Below the pieces are notes generated by a model. The model worked only from the letters and a program-made list of their open reading frames with translations. It was not told where the DNA came from and made no database searches. 64,000 nt of DNA from Brasilonema angustatum HA4187-MV1 (GTDB taxonomy: Bacteria; Cyanobacteriota; Cyanobacteriia; Cyanobacteriales; Nostocaceae), in the NCBI GenBank assembly GCA_019359695.1, contig JAHHGV010000031.1, forward strand, positions 50,401 to 114,400. The letters are read 5' to 3'. The position numbers and the translations under genes were made by a program. Positions 1 to 8,841 of this stretch are shown here, piece after piece (position 1 is the stretch's first letter; every line of letters begins with the position of its first letter).

Positions 1-18
1 ATTAACCGAGAATGAAAA

Positions 19-1654
19 GTTTCAATCCCTAATAGGGAGTAAGAGAAATTTCAACCTTCATGATGCCTTGCATCACAATAGGAGGAAGGTTTGAAACGTT
101 TAAATCCCTAATAGGGAGTAAGAGAAATTTCAACAGATAGAATCATCCTTAGTAGTCGTTACCTTTGGGTTGGTTTCAATCCCTAATAGGGAGTAAGAGA
201 AATTTCAACGTATATTTAAATCTTTATTTCTAATTTCTTCTCTTGTTTCAATCCCTAATAGGGAGTAAGAGAAATTTCAACGTTTATCAGCTGGGTTGAT
301 GCGTCCACACAATCGTCAGTTTCAATCCCTAATAGGGAGTAAGAGAAATTTCAACAAGAGTTTTGGAAAGGAGCTTACTACAGCCACAAGTTTCAATCCC
401 TAATAGGGAGTAAGAGAAATTTCAACCCACCCCTCAAACTAACTCGTCTAATCCGTTTCCCGTTTCAATCCCTAATAGGGAGTAAGAGAAATTTCAACAG
501 ACATGACAACACGTACTCCTCTTCTGCGAAATGTTTCAATCCCTAATAGGGAGTAAGAGAAATTTCAACCGCACGCATCTGGGCGGAGAAATTTAATGTA
601 TACGTTTCAATCCCTAATAGGGAGTAAGAGAAATTTCAACCCCGTCTGTTGTCAGCTTTTGGATTTTGAGTTTTTGTTTCAATCCCTAATAGGGAGTAAG
701 AGAAATTTCAACCTTGACGTTCCTTTGGCTATATTGAACATTTGTTGGTTTCAATCCCTAATAGGGAGTAAGAGAAATTTCAACCATCAGCTGACACAGC
801 AAAGTTCCCCTTCTTCTTTCGTTTCAATCCCTAATAGGGAGTAAGAGAAATTTCAACCTCAACAGGGTCAAGCGTCTCAAGCTGCACTCAATGTTTCAAT
901 CCCTAATAGGGAGTAAGAGAAATTTCAACTAGTACAGTCAGACGTGCGATCGCTGCTCTAAAAAAAAATGGTTTCAATCCCTAATAGGGAGTAAGAGAAA
1001 TTTCAACTTTCCGGTTCCAGCACGATCGCAGCAAACGCCACGTTTCAATCCCTAATAGGGAGTAAGAGAAATTTCAACCGATATTTTATGGTTGTTGGCG
1101 ATCGCCTTTGATGTTTCAATCCCTAATAGGGAGTAAGAGAAATTTCAACCTATGTTTTTCGTAGCATGGATAGATTCAGTTCTGTTTCAATCCCTAATAG
1201 GGAGTAAGAGAAATTTCAACTTTTGGGGAAGGAGGAAGTATTGGAGAATTTCTTGTTTCAATCCCTAATAGGGAGTAAGAGAAATTTCAACCTTCATATT
1301 CTTTTTTTGGGTTGAACTTTCCACCGTTTCAATCCCTAATAGGGAGTAAGAGAAATTTCAACTATCTTGAAAAATCTTTTCTTCTTCATTCATAGGAAGT
1401 TTCAATCCCTAATAGGGAGTAAGAGAAATTTCAACAGACAGACACACCAGGAGCACAACCAAAACCAGTTGGTTTCAATCCCTAATAGGGAGTAAGAGAA
1501 ATTTCAACCTCAAAAACAATATGACGGGTTTACAGGCGTTTTTGTTTCAATCCCTAATAGGGAGTAAGAGAAATTTCAACCCTAAAGCAATACCTTGATG
1601 ATGAGATAGCCATCTTTGTTTCAATCCCTAATAGGGAGTAAGAGAAATTTCAAC
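19..1654 (-). CRISPR. CRISPR array 1 (type I-D), 23 repeats in window
   Basis: There are 23 copies of a 37-nt repeat, at 19-55, 98-134, 173-209 and so on to 1618-1654, separated by spacers of 34-42 nt. In crRNA (minus-strand) orientation the repeat starts GTTGAAATTTCTCTTACTCC and ends AGGGATTGAAAC. It holds a small hairpin (TCCCT, loop ATT, AGGGA), and its last eight bases, ATTGAAAC, fit the usual type I 5' handle. The leader and cas2 lie on the right, so new spacers enter near 1655 and transcription runs leftward. All repeats are identical except the second from the left (98-134), which has one substitution (TTTAAATCC for TTTCAATCC). The window begins inside a spacer, so the array probably continues to the left. 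Confidence 0.98.
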
Positions 1655-1865
1655 TGCGGCACTCAGAAAACTGCACCATATAAAGTTTTCAAGGTTCCAA
1701 AGCGCGGATGGTCTGATCATAACATGAGAAAAACTAAATCAATTTACGCCAAATGGCTGAAATCCTGTCTAGGCAAGGAGCGCGGATGGTTATAAATAAA
1801 TTTTCCCCAAAATCCTCGTCCTGTAAGCAATCCAGCCATTTTTTTTCAAACCTCTTTTTCTACAC
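1655..1865 (-). promoter_or_regulatory. CRISPR leader of array 1
   Basis: This is the AT-rich, gene-free stretch between the cas2 stop and the first repeat. It contains GCGCGGATGG at 1702-1711 and 1780-1789 on the plus strand and its inverse CCATCCGCGC at 1870-1879, at the end of cas2. Next to the first repeat is GAGTGCCGCA (minus strand), preceded by a block reading CCTTGAAAACTTTATATGG. All of these elements recur in the leader of array 2 near 61.5-61.75 kb, which marks them as functional leader sequence. A candidate promoter for the pre-crRNA reads TTGATT (1742-1737), 15 nt, TATGAT (1721-1716) on the minus strand. The promoter is an inference. Confidence 0.85.
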
Positions 1866-2153
1866 CTACCCATCCGCGCATTCGGCAAAGAAAATCGTCT
1901 CATCACGGGGTGGTTCGCCACCGATACGTTCGACTTTACCAAAACAGCAAGCGCAGAGAAAATAAAACTTGATGCTATCGGTATCAGGTTTGATGAGTTT
2001 GTGTAGGCGCGATCGCAACTTCGCATATTGAGTATCAGTCAGCTGACACTCAAATACACTATACTGCACCCACTGTCCATAAGACTTGAGGACTTTGTGG
2101 ATTTTTGTGCGGCGCTTGTCTTCAGAAATATCGTAAGACACAACAACATTCAT
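1866..2153 (-). CDS. cas2: CRISPR-associated endonuclease Cas2
   Basis: This 95-residue protein has the normal Cas2 length. It begins MNVVVSYDISEDKRR, the ferredoxin-like first strand with the conserved Asp of the family, followed by KIHKVLKSYG and YSVFECQLT. Cas2 dimers bridge two Cas1 dimers in the spacer-integration complex. It is the last gene of the operon, 21 nt after cas1, and it reads straight into the leader of array 1. The C-terminal segment FLCACCFGKVERIG reappears as a decayed copy next to array 2 (61447 onward). The identification is firm from sequence and context. Confidence 0.96.
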   Translation of the reverse strand: MNVVVSYDISEDKRRTKIHKVLKSYGQWVQYSVFECQLTDTQYAKLRSRLHKLIKPDTDSIKFYFLCACCFGKVERIGGEPPRDETIFFAECADG

Positions 2154-2174
2154 TGCGACTTTTCATCTCCAGGC

Positions 2175-3179
2175 TTACTTCAAAACCAAGGGTGGATATT
2201 TCTCGATTTCGCCCATTAAGTATTTAGCTAGTAACCGGGCTTGAAGTTCAAAAGCTTCTTGGTAAGTACATTTGCGTCCTAAAACGGGATGCTTAAATTC
2301 GGATAATTTCTTTTGTCCGTACAGCCGCAGAAATGTTTTTCTTGGTTCGTTGGTGAGGGAAACAGCACCGCTTAAAGGTTCTGTGACAAAATCCTCAACC
2401 TTCAACAATTGCTTATTTAACGTAGACAACACAAGTGCATCTACCACGAGGGGACGGAATTCTTCCATTAAGTCTAATGCTAGTGATGGTCTACCATAGC
2501 GATCGCAATGTAAATATCCCAAATATGGATCAAACCCAACAATATTAACTGCACTTTGGACATCGTGACGCAATAAGGAATAACCAAAGCTGAGTAAGGA
2601 ATTCACTGGATCGGTTGGTGGACGACGAACGCGCTTGGGAAAAGTGAATTGTGTATTGCGAATCATTTCATTAAAGCAGCCAAAGTAAGCAGCGCTACCT
2701 GCACCTTCCAACCCGCGTAAAGAATCAATGTTTTGAGTTGCGTCGATGGGTGCAATGACATGATCTAAATGTTCAATAGCACCGGATAAATCTAGGTCGT
2801 TGGATTCACGTTGACGACGGACAAGAGTGTTACGGTAATTCTTGAGTTTACCACGTACAAAGCCTTGGACGAGATGAATTGCTTGGGGTGTATCACCTGC
2901 GGCTTGCCATTGCGCTTTACGGACAAAAATATTTTTGGTGACTTCTGGTTCTAAACGTCCTAAATAACCACCAGTTCCTGTCAGAAAAGTTAGGGGAATT
3001 TGACGTTCTAATAATTCATTGATAGCAGATGGTGAAATTGTCGCGCGTCCTAAGACTACGACACCATCGATTTTAAGAAGCGGGACATCTAATATTGTCT
3101 TTTTCTCGTATTTGACGTGTAGTCGTTCATCAATTCTGCCGATAAAAGCATCGTCTTGTGTAACGTAAAGTGTGCTCAT
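2175..3179 (-). CDS. cas1: CRISPR-associated integrase Cas1 (type I-D)
   Basis: This is the integrase that inserts prespacers at the leader-proximal repeat. The start chosen is the ATG at 3179 (MSTLYVTQDDAFIGRIDE), giving 334 residues, the usual Cas1 size. An in-frame upstream ATG at 3254 would add 25 residues with no Cas1 character. Visible motifs are LEGAGSAAYFGCF with the metal-binding Glu, and the C-terminal block LGYLHCDRYGRPSLALDLME with the conserved His and acidic residues. It lies 106 nt after cas4 and 21 nt before cas2, so the adaptation genes cas4-cas1-cas2 form the end of the operon. The family assignment is certain; the I-D subtype comes from the neighbours. Confidence 0.97.
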   Translation of the reverse strand: MSTLYVTQDDAFIGRIDERLHVKYEKKTILDVPLLKIDGVVVLGRATISPSAINELLERQIPLTFLTGTGGYLGRLEPEVTKNIFVRKAQWQAAGDTPQAIHLVQGFVRGKLKNYRNTLVRRQRESNDLDLSGAIEHLDHVIAPIDATQNIDSLRGLEGAGSAAYFGCFNEMIRNTQFTFPKRVRRPPTDPVNSLLSFGYSLLRHDVQSAVNIVGFDPYLGYLHCDRYGRPSLALDLMEEFRPLVVDALVLSTLNKQLLKVEDFVTEPLSGAVSLTNEPRKTFLRLYGQKKLSEFKHPVLGRKCTYQEAFELQARLLAKYLMGEIEKYPPLVLK

Positions 3180-3285
3180 AGTTAGTGTTAAGATTTGAGT
3201 TGAAATGTCGTCCGCCTCGGAATTAATTCCGAGGCGATCAATTACGAGGCTCATTAAAAGTGATGCAAAATATCAAAGTTCTCGT

Positions 3286-3879
3286 TTAGTAAACTTCTTG
3301 ATACCGTCCGACTTTATCCACAATTTCTGGCAAGCACCGTGTGTACAAACTGCATCCTGTACAGCGCTTTGTCTTAATAGCTTTTGGCATAATACCTGTC
3401 AAGAAAAGCATCTGAACAGCTTCAATTGTGGCGACTGTGCTTTGACGCAATTCTTCCGTAATTTCTACGACTTGACGTTGATGTGAGTGTGCGTAATAAA
3501 CATAAGCAGTCGTCACTATTTGTCCTGTGATTTCTTCTAGACATAAAGCTTGGGCACAAACTTGCAACTCATCGTTATCCCATTCACCCTTACGTCCTCG
3601 CTTGTATTCAACTGGATACAACTCACCGTTTTCTGATTCAATTAAATCAGATTTACCAATAAGTTTGTATTTATCTGATTTGAGCCAAATCGCTCGAACT
3701 TGCCAGGTTTCATCACGATGTCCTTCCCCTAATGTGTGGACGCGTTCGTGTAAACTTGTCCCTTCAATTGTGTATTGGTTATCAAGAAATTCTCCTGCAC
3801 AAAACATCCGCCAGCAGCGATGTGGGCAATAGGCATATTGATTTAAGGAAGCAATTGGAATATATTCTGTATCATTCAT
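3286..3879 (-). CDS. cas4: CRISPR-associated exonuclease Cas4
   Basis: This is a RecB-family nuclease of about 197 residues that trims prespacers and helps choose the PAM in adaptation. Near the N-terminus YCPHRCW supplies cysteines, and near the C-terminus CTGCSLYTRC supplies the rest of the Fe-S cluster set. The nuclease core is YPVEYKRGRKGEWDNDELQ (the Glu-x-Lys of RecB motif III with a following QxxAQ-type segment). The start chosen is the ATG at 3879 (MNDTEYIPIA); a TTG at 3891 is also in frame. The gene overlaps the end of cas6 by 8 nt, so the two are translationally coupled. Confidence 0.94.
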   Translation of the reverse strand: MNDTEYIPIASLNQYAYCPHRCWRMFCAGEFLDNQYTIEGTSLHERVHTLGEGHRDETWQVRAIWLKSDKYKLIGKSDLIESENGELYPVEYKRGRKGEWDNDELQVCAQALCLEEITGQIVTTAYVYYAHSHQRQVVEITEELRQSTVATIEAVQMLFLTGIMPKAIKTKRCTGCSLYTRCLPEIVDKVGRYQEVY

Positions 3880-4753
3880 AATTTTCAACACTTGATGAGA
3901 GGCGACGTGTCATACCCATGCCCATTGTTGTTTTACGTCCAACTCCTGCATACAAAGCAAAGTCGGCAAGGGCATTTATTTGTTTGATTGCAATTAGTTC
4001 AACATCTCCTAAAATTCGATAGCTGATTTCGCCGACACAACCAATAAATTTGGTGTCATAGTTACGAATAACTTCCGTATGGATGTTGACAAAACTTGGA
4101 TAAATTGACTCGATTGGGACGTTGGTAAATTCAATCCCACTATATTTGTTCCAGCGACTGAGAAGACTGTTGAAGACACATTCTCGATTTGGCAGAATGG
4201 TATCGTATCCTCCTTGGCGGAAAGCTACGGGTGTGGCGAGGGTGAAGTTGAGAGGGTGATTTGGGCGATCGCTTCGCTGCTGCGCTCCGCGCAGATCGCT
4301 TGCTTGGTCGTACAATTGTGTATAGGTACAAGCATTTGCCCAAGGTTGTGTTGATTGGGGTGTACCAAAGATGCTAGTAATATACAAGTCTGCTGAACCC
4401 AAATGCCAAGGATGATTGGGGTTAAGATTTAGCCACAGTGGAGTCAGCTTGCTAAAGAGTGTGTCGTCTAATAGCGAGATGCGCCACCAACAGGGTGTAC
4501 CTGGGGGAATTGGGCGTTGATGGGAAAATTGCAAGCTGTGGTTTTTCTGTTGATGGGTTTTATGATTGCGTTGTATTTGTAAGGGGGAAAGGGTGAAGGG
4601 TTTCTCTGCGTTGGATGCGTGTAAATAGTCTGCTAAATCTTTATCGACTGAACTTATCAGGGTGAGGAATAGGGCGTGGTAGTGTCTACCTGTGAGGAAT
4701 TCGGGGTAGATGGGAGATTGGGGGATGAGGTTGAGGACGAGACTGTGGGGCAT
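3872..4753 (-). CDS. cas6: Cas6 pre-crRNA endoribonuclease (type I-D)
   Basis: This 293-residue Cas6 processes the pre-crRNA inside the repeat, leaving the 8-nt handle. The C-terminal glycine-rich loop GVGRKTTMGMGMTRR is the hallmark of the second RAMP/ferredoxin fold. It sits 12 nt downstream of cas3 and overlaps cas4. It has an oddity: residues about 152-163 (LRGAQQRSDRPN region) are encoded by a dyad-symmetric repeat (4265-4299) that looks inserted in frame and has a close relative inside moeA. The rest of the protein reads normally. The identification rests on the Gly-rich loop, length and position. Confidence 0.93.
   Translation of the reverse strand: MPHSLVLNLIPQSPIYPEFLTGRHYHALFLTLISSVDKDLADYLHASNAEKPFTLSPLQIQRNHKTHQQKNHSLQFSHQRPIPPGTPCWWRISLLDDTLFSKLTPLWLNLNPNHPWHLGSADLYITSIFGTPQSTQPWANACTYTQLYDQASDLRGAQQRSDRPNHPLNFTLATPVAFRQGGYDTILPNRECVFNSLLSRWNKYSGIEFTNVPIESIYPSFVNIHTEVIRNYDTKFIGCVGEISYRILGDVELIAIKQINALADFALYAGVGRKTTMGMGMTRRLSSSVENYE
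4265..4299. repeat. Palindromic repeat inserted in frame within cas6
   Basis: A 35-bp element begins GCGATCGCTTCGCTGC and ends GCGCAGATCGC. It is nearly self-complementary and starts with a HIP1 octamer. A diverged copy lies in moeA at 55888-55922, where it is also translated. The repeat adds about 12 residues to Cas6 without breaking the frame. Confidence 0.7.
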
Positions 4754-4765
4754 AATTGAGAGTTA

Positions 4766-7051
4766 TTAAACTATAAAGGGTTCATCATCTGGAAGACGCA
4801 ATTGTTTACCCTTAATTGTCATGGTTAAAATTCCTGCAATCCCAGGTAAAAATCTGTATTCTTTTTGAGCATTGCTACATTGAATGACAATTGGATATGA
4901 AACAATTCCTTCTCTTCGCATTTGGAAGATAATATACTGATTCTCTTTTTCAGCTATAATCATCCCTGGTATGAGATGTTTTTCTAGTAGTTGAATCAAG
5001 GGCGTGGGTCGTATTGCTCCTCCTACTCCTAAACGTCGTTCAATACGGCAATTTTTGAAAGCAGTCAATTTATTGAGTTCTGTATTAACAAATTCTTGCC
5101 AAGTGTCAGGATAACTCAGACGAAAAACCAGTTCATAATTTTCCTTTGCCCGACTAGTGACTTCTATAAGTTCCCCATTTGGAACAAATTCGTAGTGACG
5201 TAAAAGATGGATGGGATCGAGGCGTGTTTCTTCTGATTCATCTAAGAGATAACCATGAGGATCACGAATTGGGAGACTTTCAAATAAAGTATTTCTAAAA
5301 GAGAATAATGGCGCATAGCTGGTCATGAAAACAAGAGCAAATTCTTGTAAATATTTTGCCGCTTCTTCATCTTTTTTGAACAATTCTTCATAGTCCTCTA
5401 AACTCACACGTCCGGCTTGTAAGTCATCCCAATCTTCAGGGTATTTAGCTTTAATGTAAGTTTTCACAAAAGCTTGACCACCAGGAGTAAATTTCCATTT
5501 ATTTTGAACATCTTTGAGTGAGGCTTGACTAATGTTCTCAGCACCTCGTAAAACTTTCATTCTAAAGCGACAGTCATCCCAAGTACGGTTTCCTCCTAAA
5601 ATTGATTTTATTGTTTCAAAAAGCTGTGGTACTAATTCTGCACCTGCTATATTTTGAAAGACTTCTTCTAGTTCTAACAATGGACGAGCAATTTCTAAAA
5701 ACGCTTCAGAACGCCAATATGCAAGTAAGAATGGTTTCTCTAAACAAGGAAGATTTTTCAATATTTGCTCAAGTGCTATACGTCCTCCAGATATATCGAG
5801 AGAGGCTAAACCTTGTTCCCAAGCTATTGCTGGTAAATAAGCTATGGCTTCTGAGTCAATGTGAGTCTCAAATTTACCCAAAACACGTCCGACTCTACCA
5901 ATTCTTTGCCAAAATGCAGCACGATTATGGGCTGAAAAAATTAACCAGTCTAAATTTTGTCGTTTTGGTGTAGGATTTCTTTCAAAGTTAAATCCTACAT
6001 CTACAGTGCTAGTAGCCAAAATTATTTGACACTGCATTGCCCGTTGTCTATCTTTAAAAGGTGCAGGACCAGTCATGCGTCCGATATAATCAGTCAGTCC
6101 TTGCTGATTTAACAATTCTTTGAGACGATTAATACTATCTAGAGAATCCAGAATAACTGCACCGTTTTCCTTAGGTCTTTCGCGAAAACGTTGGACAACT
6201 TCAAACGCTAACTCTGCTAGCCACTCTTCCCTAGTATCAGGTTGTGGTCTTAATTCTAGATTGACTGTTGTTTGCGATGGTAAAAGTTTACCATTACCAG
6301 TCTCTCCATCTATTCTGGCGATTTTTACACCCTGCTTTTCTAAACTTTGCAATGCTAATTCACAAGCCTGTTCTGGTGTAGCTGTGAGTAAAACAACCCG
6401 TCTTCCATGCTTAAAAAAGCCAAAAAGATGGGAATAAGCGAGATAGAACAGCAACCCTACCAACTGCTTAGCATCATAAAGATGAAACTCATCAAAAATG
6501 ACTGTCCCAAACTTGGTGTAAAAACTACTAGCAATATTGCTTCTATCTAACTTGTTGTAGGCGAAGAAAGTAGCGTAGTAAAAAATATCAGGATTTGTCA
6601 CCAAAATAATTGGTTTATTTGCTCCTACTTCTGGAAAAATAGTTGCAGGATTTCGCAAGACGTTATACAGTTTTTCTCCTCGTCGCTTACCCACTTTATC
6701 ATCAGACCAACTTTGAATTTCTCTGGCTGAAGCAGATTTGACTACATGAGGTAAACCAGCTTCTTTTACAAACTTCTCTGCGGCTTCACGTTGCTGTTCT
6801 ACCAAAGCATTAGTTGGGGCAATGTAAACAGCACTTTTGGTAGGTTGGTGCAATAAAACTGTGAATCCCGCTTTTGTTTTACCTGTCCCTGTCGGTGCTA
6901 AGTCAAGGATAATATCAACATCGCGAGATTTTTCAAAAACCTCAACTTGATGTTGAAGTGCATTATTCATGAATGAAAGCTCATCGGGTAATGATGCACA
7001 AGCAAAAATACTACGAGGTTCAAGTTTAGTAACTAATCTTTGATTAACCAT
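4766..7051 (-). CDS. cas3: Cas3 helicase of type I-D (lacks HD nuclease domain)
   Basis: This is a superfamily 2 helicase that unwinds and reels target DNA after Cascade binding. Visible motifs are Walker A APTGTGKT, motif II DEFH (VIFDEFHLYD), the motif III region LLTATPEQ and motif VI QRIGRVGRV. No HD phosphohydrolase domain is present at either end; in type I-D that nuclease is fused to Cas10d, as seen here in csc3. The start chosen is the ATG at 7051, which overlaps the csc1 stop by 8 nt. An in-frame start at 7093 would overlap csc1 by 50 nt. The length is about 761 residues. It lies between csc1 and cas6 in one transcription unit. Confidence 0.94.
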   Translation of the reverse strand: MVNQRLVTKLEPRSIFACASLPDELSFMNNALQHQVEVFEKSRDVDIILDLAPTGTGKTKAGFTVLLHQPTKSAVYIAPTNALVEQQREAAEKFVKEAGLPHVVKSASAREIQSWSDDKVGKRRGEKLYNVLRNPATIFPEVGANKPIILVTNPDIFYYATFFAYNKLDRSNIASSFYTKFGTVIFDEFHLYDAKQLVGLLFYLAYSHLFGFFKHGRRVVLLTATPEQACELALQSLEKQGVKIARIDGETGNGKLLPSQTTVNLELRPQPDTREEWLAELAFEVVQRFRERPKENGAVILDSLDSINRLKELLNQQGLTDYIGRMTGPAPFKDRQRAMQCQIILATSTVDVGFNFERNPTPKRQNLDWLIFSAHNRAAFWQRIGRVGRVLGKFETHIDSEAIAYLPAIAWEQGLASLDISGGRIALEQILKNLPCLEKPFLLAYWRSEAFLEIARPLLELEEVFQNIAGAELVPQLFETIKSILGGNRTWDDCRFRMKVLRGAENISQASLKDVQNKWKFTPGGQAFVKTYIKAKYPEDWDDLQAGRVSLEDYEELFKKDEEAAKYLQEFALVFMTSYAPLFSFRNTLFESLPIRDPHGYLLDESEETRLDPIHLLRHYEFVPNGELIEVTSRAKENYELVFRLSYPDTWQEFVNTELNKLTAFKNCRIERRLGVGGAIRPTPLIQLLEKHLIPGMIIAEKENQYIIFQMRREGIVSYPIVIQCSNAQKEYRFLPGIAGILTMTIKGKQLRLPDDEPFIV

Positions 7052-7811
7052 TGATTCTGCTTCCGCCACAAAATTGTAAATCTGCTGGTACAACTATTTC
7101 ACCAACTTGCCAAGCAGCACCCCGGAAATGAAGATTTTTAAGTATTGGTGCTGGAGGCATAGAAATTAAATCAAAAGACAAGATTTCAGTCTGTGGTGGT
7201 AAATCAGCAACGTTCAAGTAAGCCTTTGTTTGGTAATTTCCTTCTGGTAATGGAATGACATCAAATGTCTCTAGAATATTCACTTTAATTTTGCTTAAAA
7301 ATTTACCAACACGAATGTAGTCAGGTAATTGATAATTACCAAAAACGACAGTTTGGAATTTATTCCCACGTTCAATCATTCGGAACCGTCCTGTTTGAGG
7401 AAAATTACTTGCTCTAAATGAATTTGGTTTTTTACCTGTTCTCCTGAAAAATGGTAAATCTTCACGTGCTGTAGCGACTCTGTTATTAGTCATCGCATAC
7501 CAATAAGCATCAGAAAGAGCATTAAAACGTTCAAACCGGAAAGTCACTCGACCATGAGTAGGTGAGGCGGGTAATATGTAGAATGTTTGTGCGATCGCTT
7601 CAAAATCTTCTTTGTAGGTAGGTCGTCCTGTAGCCTGTCCTTGGAGACGATAAGCGGAATTAACCAAACCCAAAGCATAGGTTAGAGCATAATTCCCAAT
7701 TGTCCCCTCAGTGTAGTAGGTATCCGACAACTCCCTAGAGGCAAAAAAGACTGGTTCTAAACACACTAACTCCACAAACTTTGCCTGTTGAAAAGGAATT
7801 ATTGACATCAT
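7044..7811 (-). CDS. csc1: Csc1 (Cas5-type subunit of the type I-D Cascade)
   Basis: This 255-residue RAMP protein is predicted to cap the crRNA 5' handle in the I-D effector complex. The N-terminal half contains SRELSDTYYTEGTIGNYALTY-type sequence (conserved Csc1 block, residues about 27-47). The middle has FRRTGKKPNSFRASNFPQTG and RMIERGNKFQ. The ATG follows the csc2 stop codon directly, and the stop overlaps the start of cas3, so the gene is tightly coupled on both sides. Subtype I-D is defined by Csc1 and Csc2 together with Cas10d, all present here. Confidence 0.93.
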   Translation of the reverse strand: MMSIIPFQQAKFVELVCLEPVFFASRELSDTYYTEGTIGNYALTYALGLVNSAYRLQGQATGRPTYKEDFEAIAQTFYILPASPTHGRVTFRFERFNALSDAYWYAMTNNRVATAREDLPFFRRTGKKPNSFRASNFPQTGRFRMIERGNKFQTVVFGNYQLPDYIRVGKFLSKIKVNILETFDVIPLPEGNYQTKAYLNVADLPPQTEILSFDLISMPPAPILKNLHFRGAAWQVGEIVVPADLQFCGGSRING

Positions 7812-8828
7812 CTAACTCTCTGCTTCAACTGTTGCTTTCTTACCTTTGCTTTTGCTTTTTTTAGACTCAGCAGGAACTTGACGGAAAGGTTCGTAAGATT
7901 GACTTAACCGCTTTAAGAAATTATCTCGTTCCGCTTCTGACCAATGATTATCAACATCAGTCATTACACTTGCTAATTCTTCATCAGAGAAATGCATAGA
8001 AACGCCTCGCTTATTCTTCCAAGTTGAAAGCATTTCTTTAGCTTTTTCTATCAGGCGCTTAGTATTCATGGGATGTTCTAAAGGTTTATCCAAACCATCA
8101 TAAACAGCTTGGACAAGTTGCAAAGAACTGGGAAGTTCAGCAATACTACCAAAGATGCCCAATATTGCATTTTCCATACGTCCAACACGACTGGAAACAG
8201 CACCATAGCGACTGGTGTAAAGAATATTGCCAATGATATAGCGTAACTCATCAGCAGTGACATCTTTGAGGGTTACGACATCAAGAAAATGAACTCCGGG
8301 TTTAATATATTCACTGGTATTTAGTGCGGTTGAAGCATTACCATTTTGGTCACGCATTGTGCCATTTTCATAGATAGCATTAATCGTTCTTTCTCCTAAA
8401 ACTTCAGTCGCAGGTAAAACACTAAAAGCATCTTCAGTCCAAATCCTACTTTTCTGTGCGCCTCCGCCACCAGCAGCAAAACCGTAGAGAAAACAGTCCA
8501 CACACATCTCGCAAGGAGAGTTTGTGTTCAAAGAACAAAGAGAACCATCTTTACTGTTATACAACAGTTCATGCGCTCTTAAATGTTCTCGTCCATAACG
8601 TCTTTCTGGTGCTACTTGTTTGCGTTTAGTCATAACTAAACGTTGGATAATAGTCTCATCGTTGATACCTGCTTGTACAAATTCGCTACATATAGGTTCA
8701 CCAGAACCTTCTGTACGAAAAATAGTTTCAGATTGAGTTTTTCTGAGAACAACGAAAGTGATAAACCGTCCTTTGGGAAAGTTTTCGTAGGTTTGAGCAA
8801 GAACTGAAGAAAGTTTTTTAATTGACAT
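7812..8828 (-). CDS. csc2: Csc2 (Cas7-type crRNA backbone subunit of type I-D)
   Basis: This 338-residue Cas7-like protein polymerises along the crRNA spacer. A strong Shine-Dalgarno (AGGAGGT on the minus strand, 8839-8833) precedes the ATG. Visible blocks include a Cys cluster CEMCVDC followed by FLYGFAAGGGGAQKSRIW, EYIKPGVHFLDVVTL and YTSRYGAVSSRVGRMEN. The C-terminus is a Lys/Ser-rich tail (KKSKSKGKKATVEAES), unlikely to be structured. It lies 13 nt after csc3 and is immediately followed by csc1. Confidence 0.95.
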   Translation of the reverse strand: MSIKKLSSVLAQTYENFPKGRFITFVVLRKTQSETIFRTEGSGEPICSEFVQAGINDETIIQRLVMTKRKQVAPERRYGREHLRAHELLYNSKDGSLCSLNTNSPCEMCVDCFLYGFAAGGGGAQKSRIWTEDAFSVLPATEVLGERTINAIYENGTMRDQNGNASTALNTSEYIKPGVHFLDVVTLKDVTADELRYIIGNILYTSRYGAVSSRVGRMENAILGIFGSIAELPSSLQLVQAVYDGLDKPLEHPMNTKRLIEKAKEMLSTWKNKRGVSMHFSDEELASVMTDVDNHWSEAERDNFLKRLSQSYEPFRQVPAESKKSKSKGKKATVEAES

Positions 8829-8841
8829 GATAACCTCCTAA

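Noticed and set aside
596..844. Open reading frame through CRISPR array 1 with repeated FQSLIGSKRNFN
   Set aside because: It is a translation of the CRISPR repeats, not a protein; the same holds for minus-strand frames in array 2.
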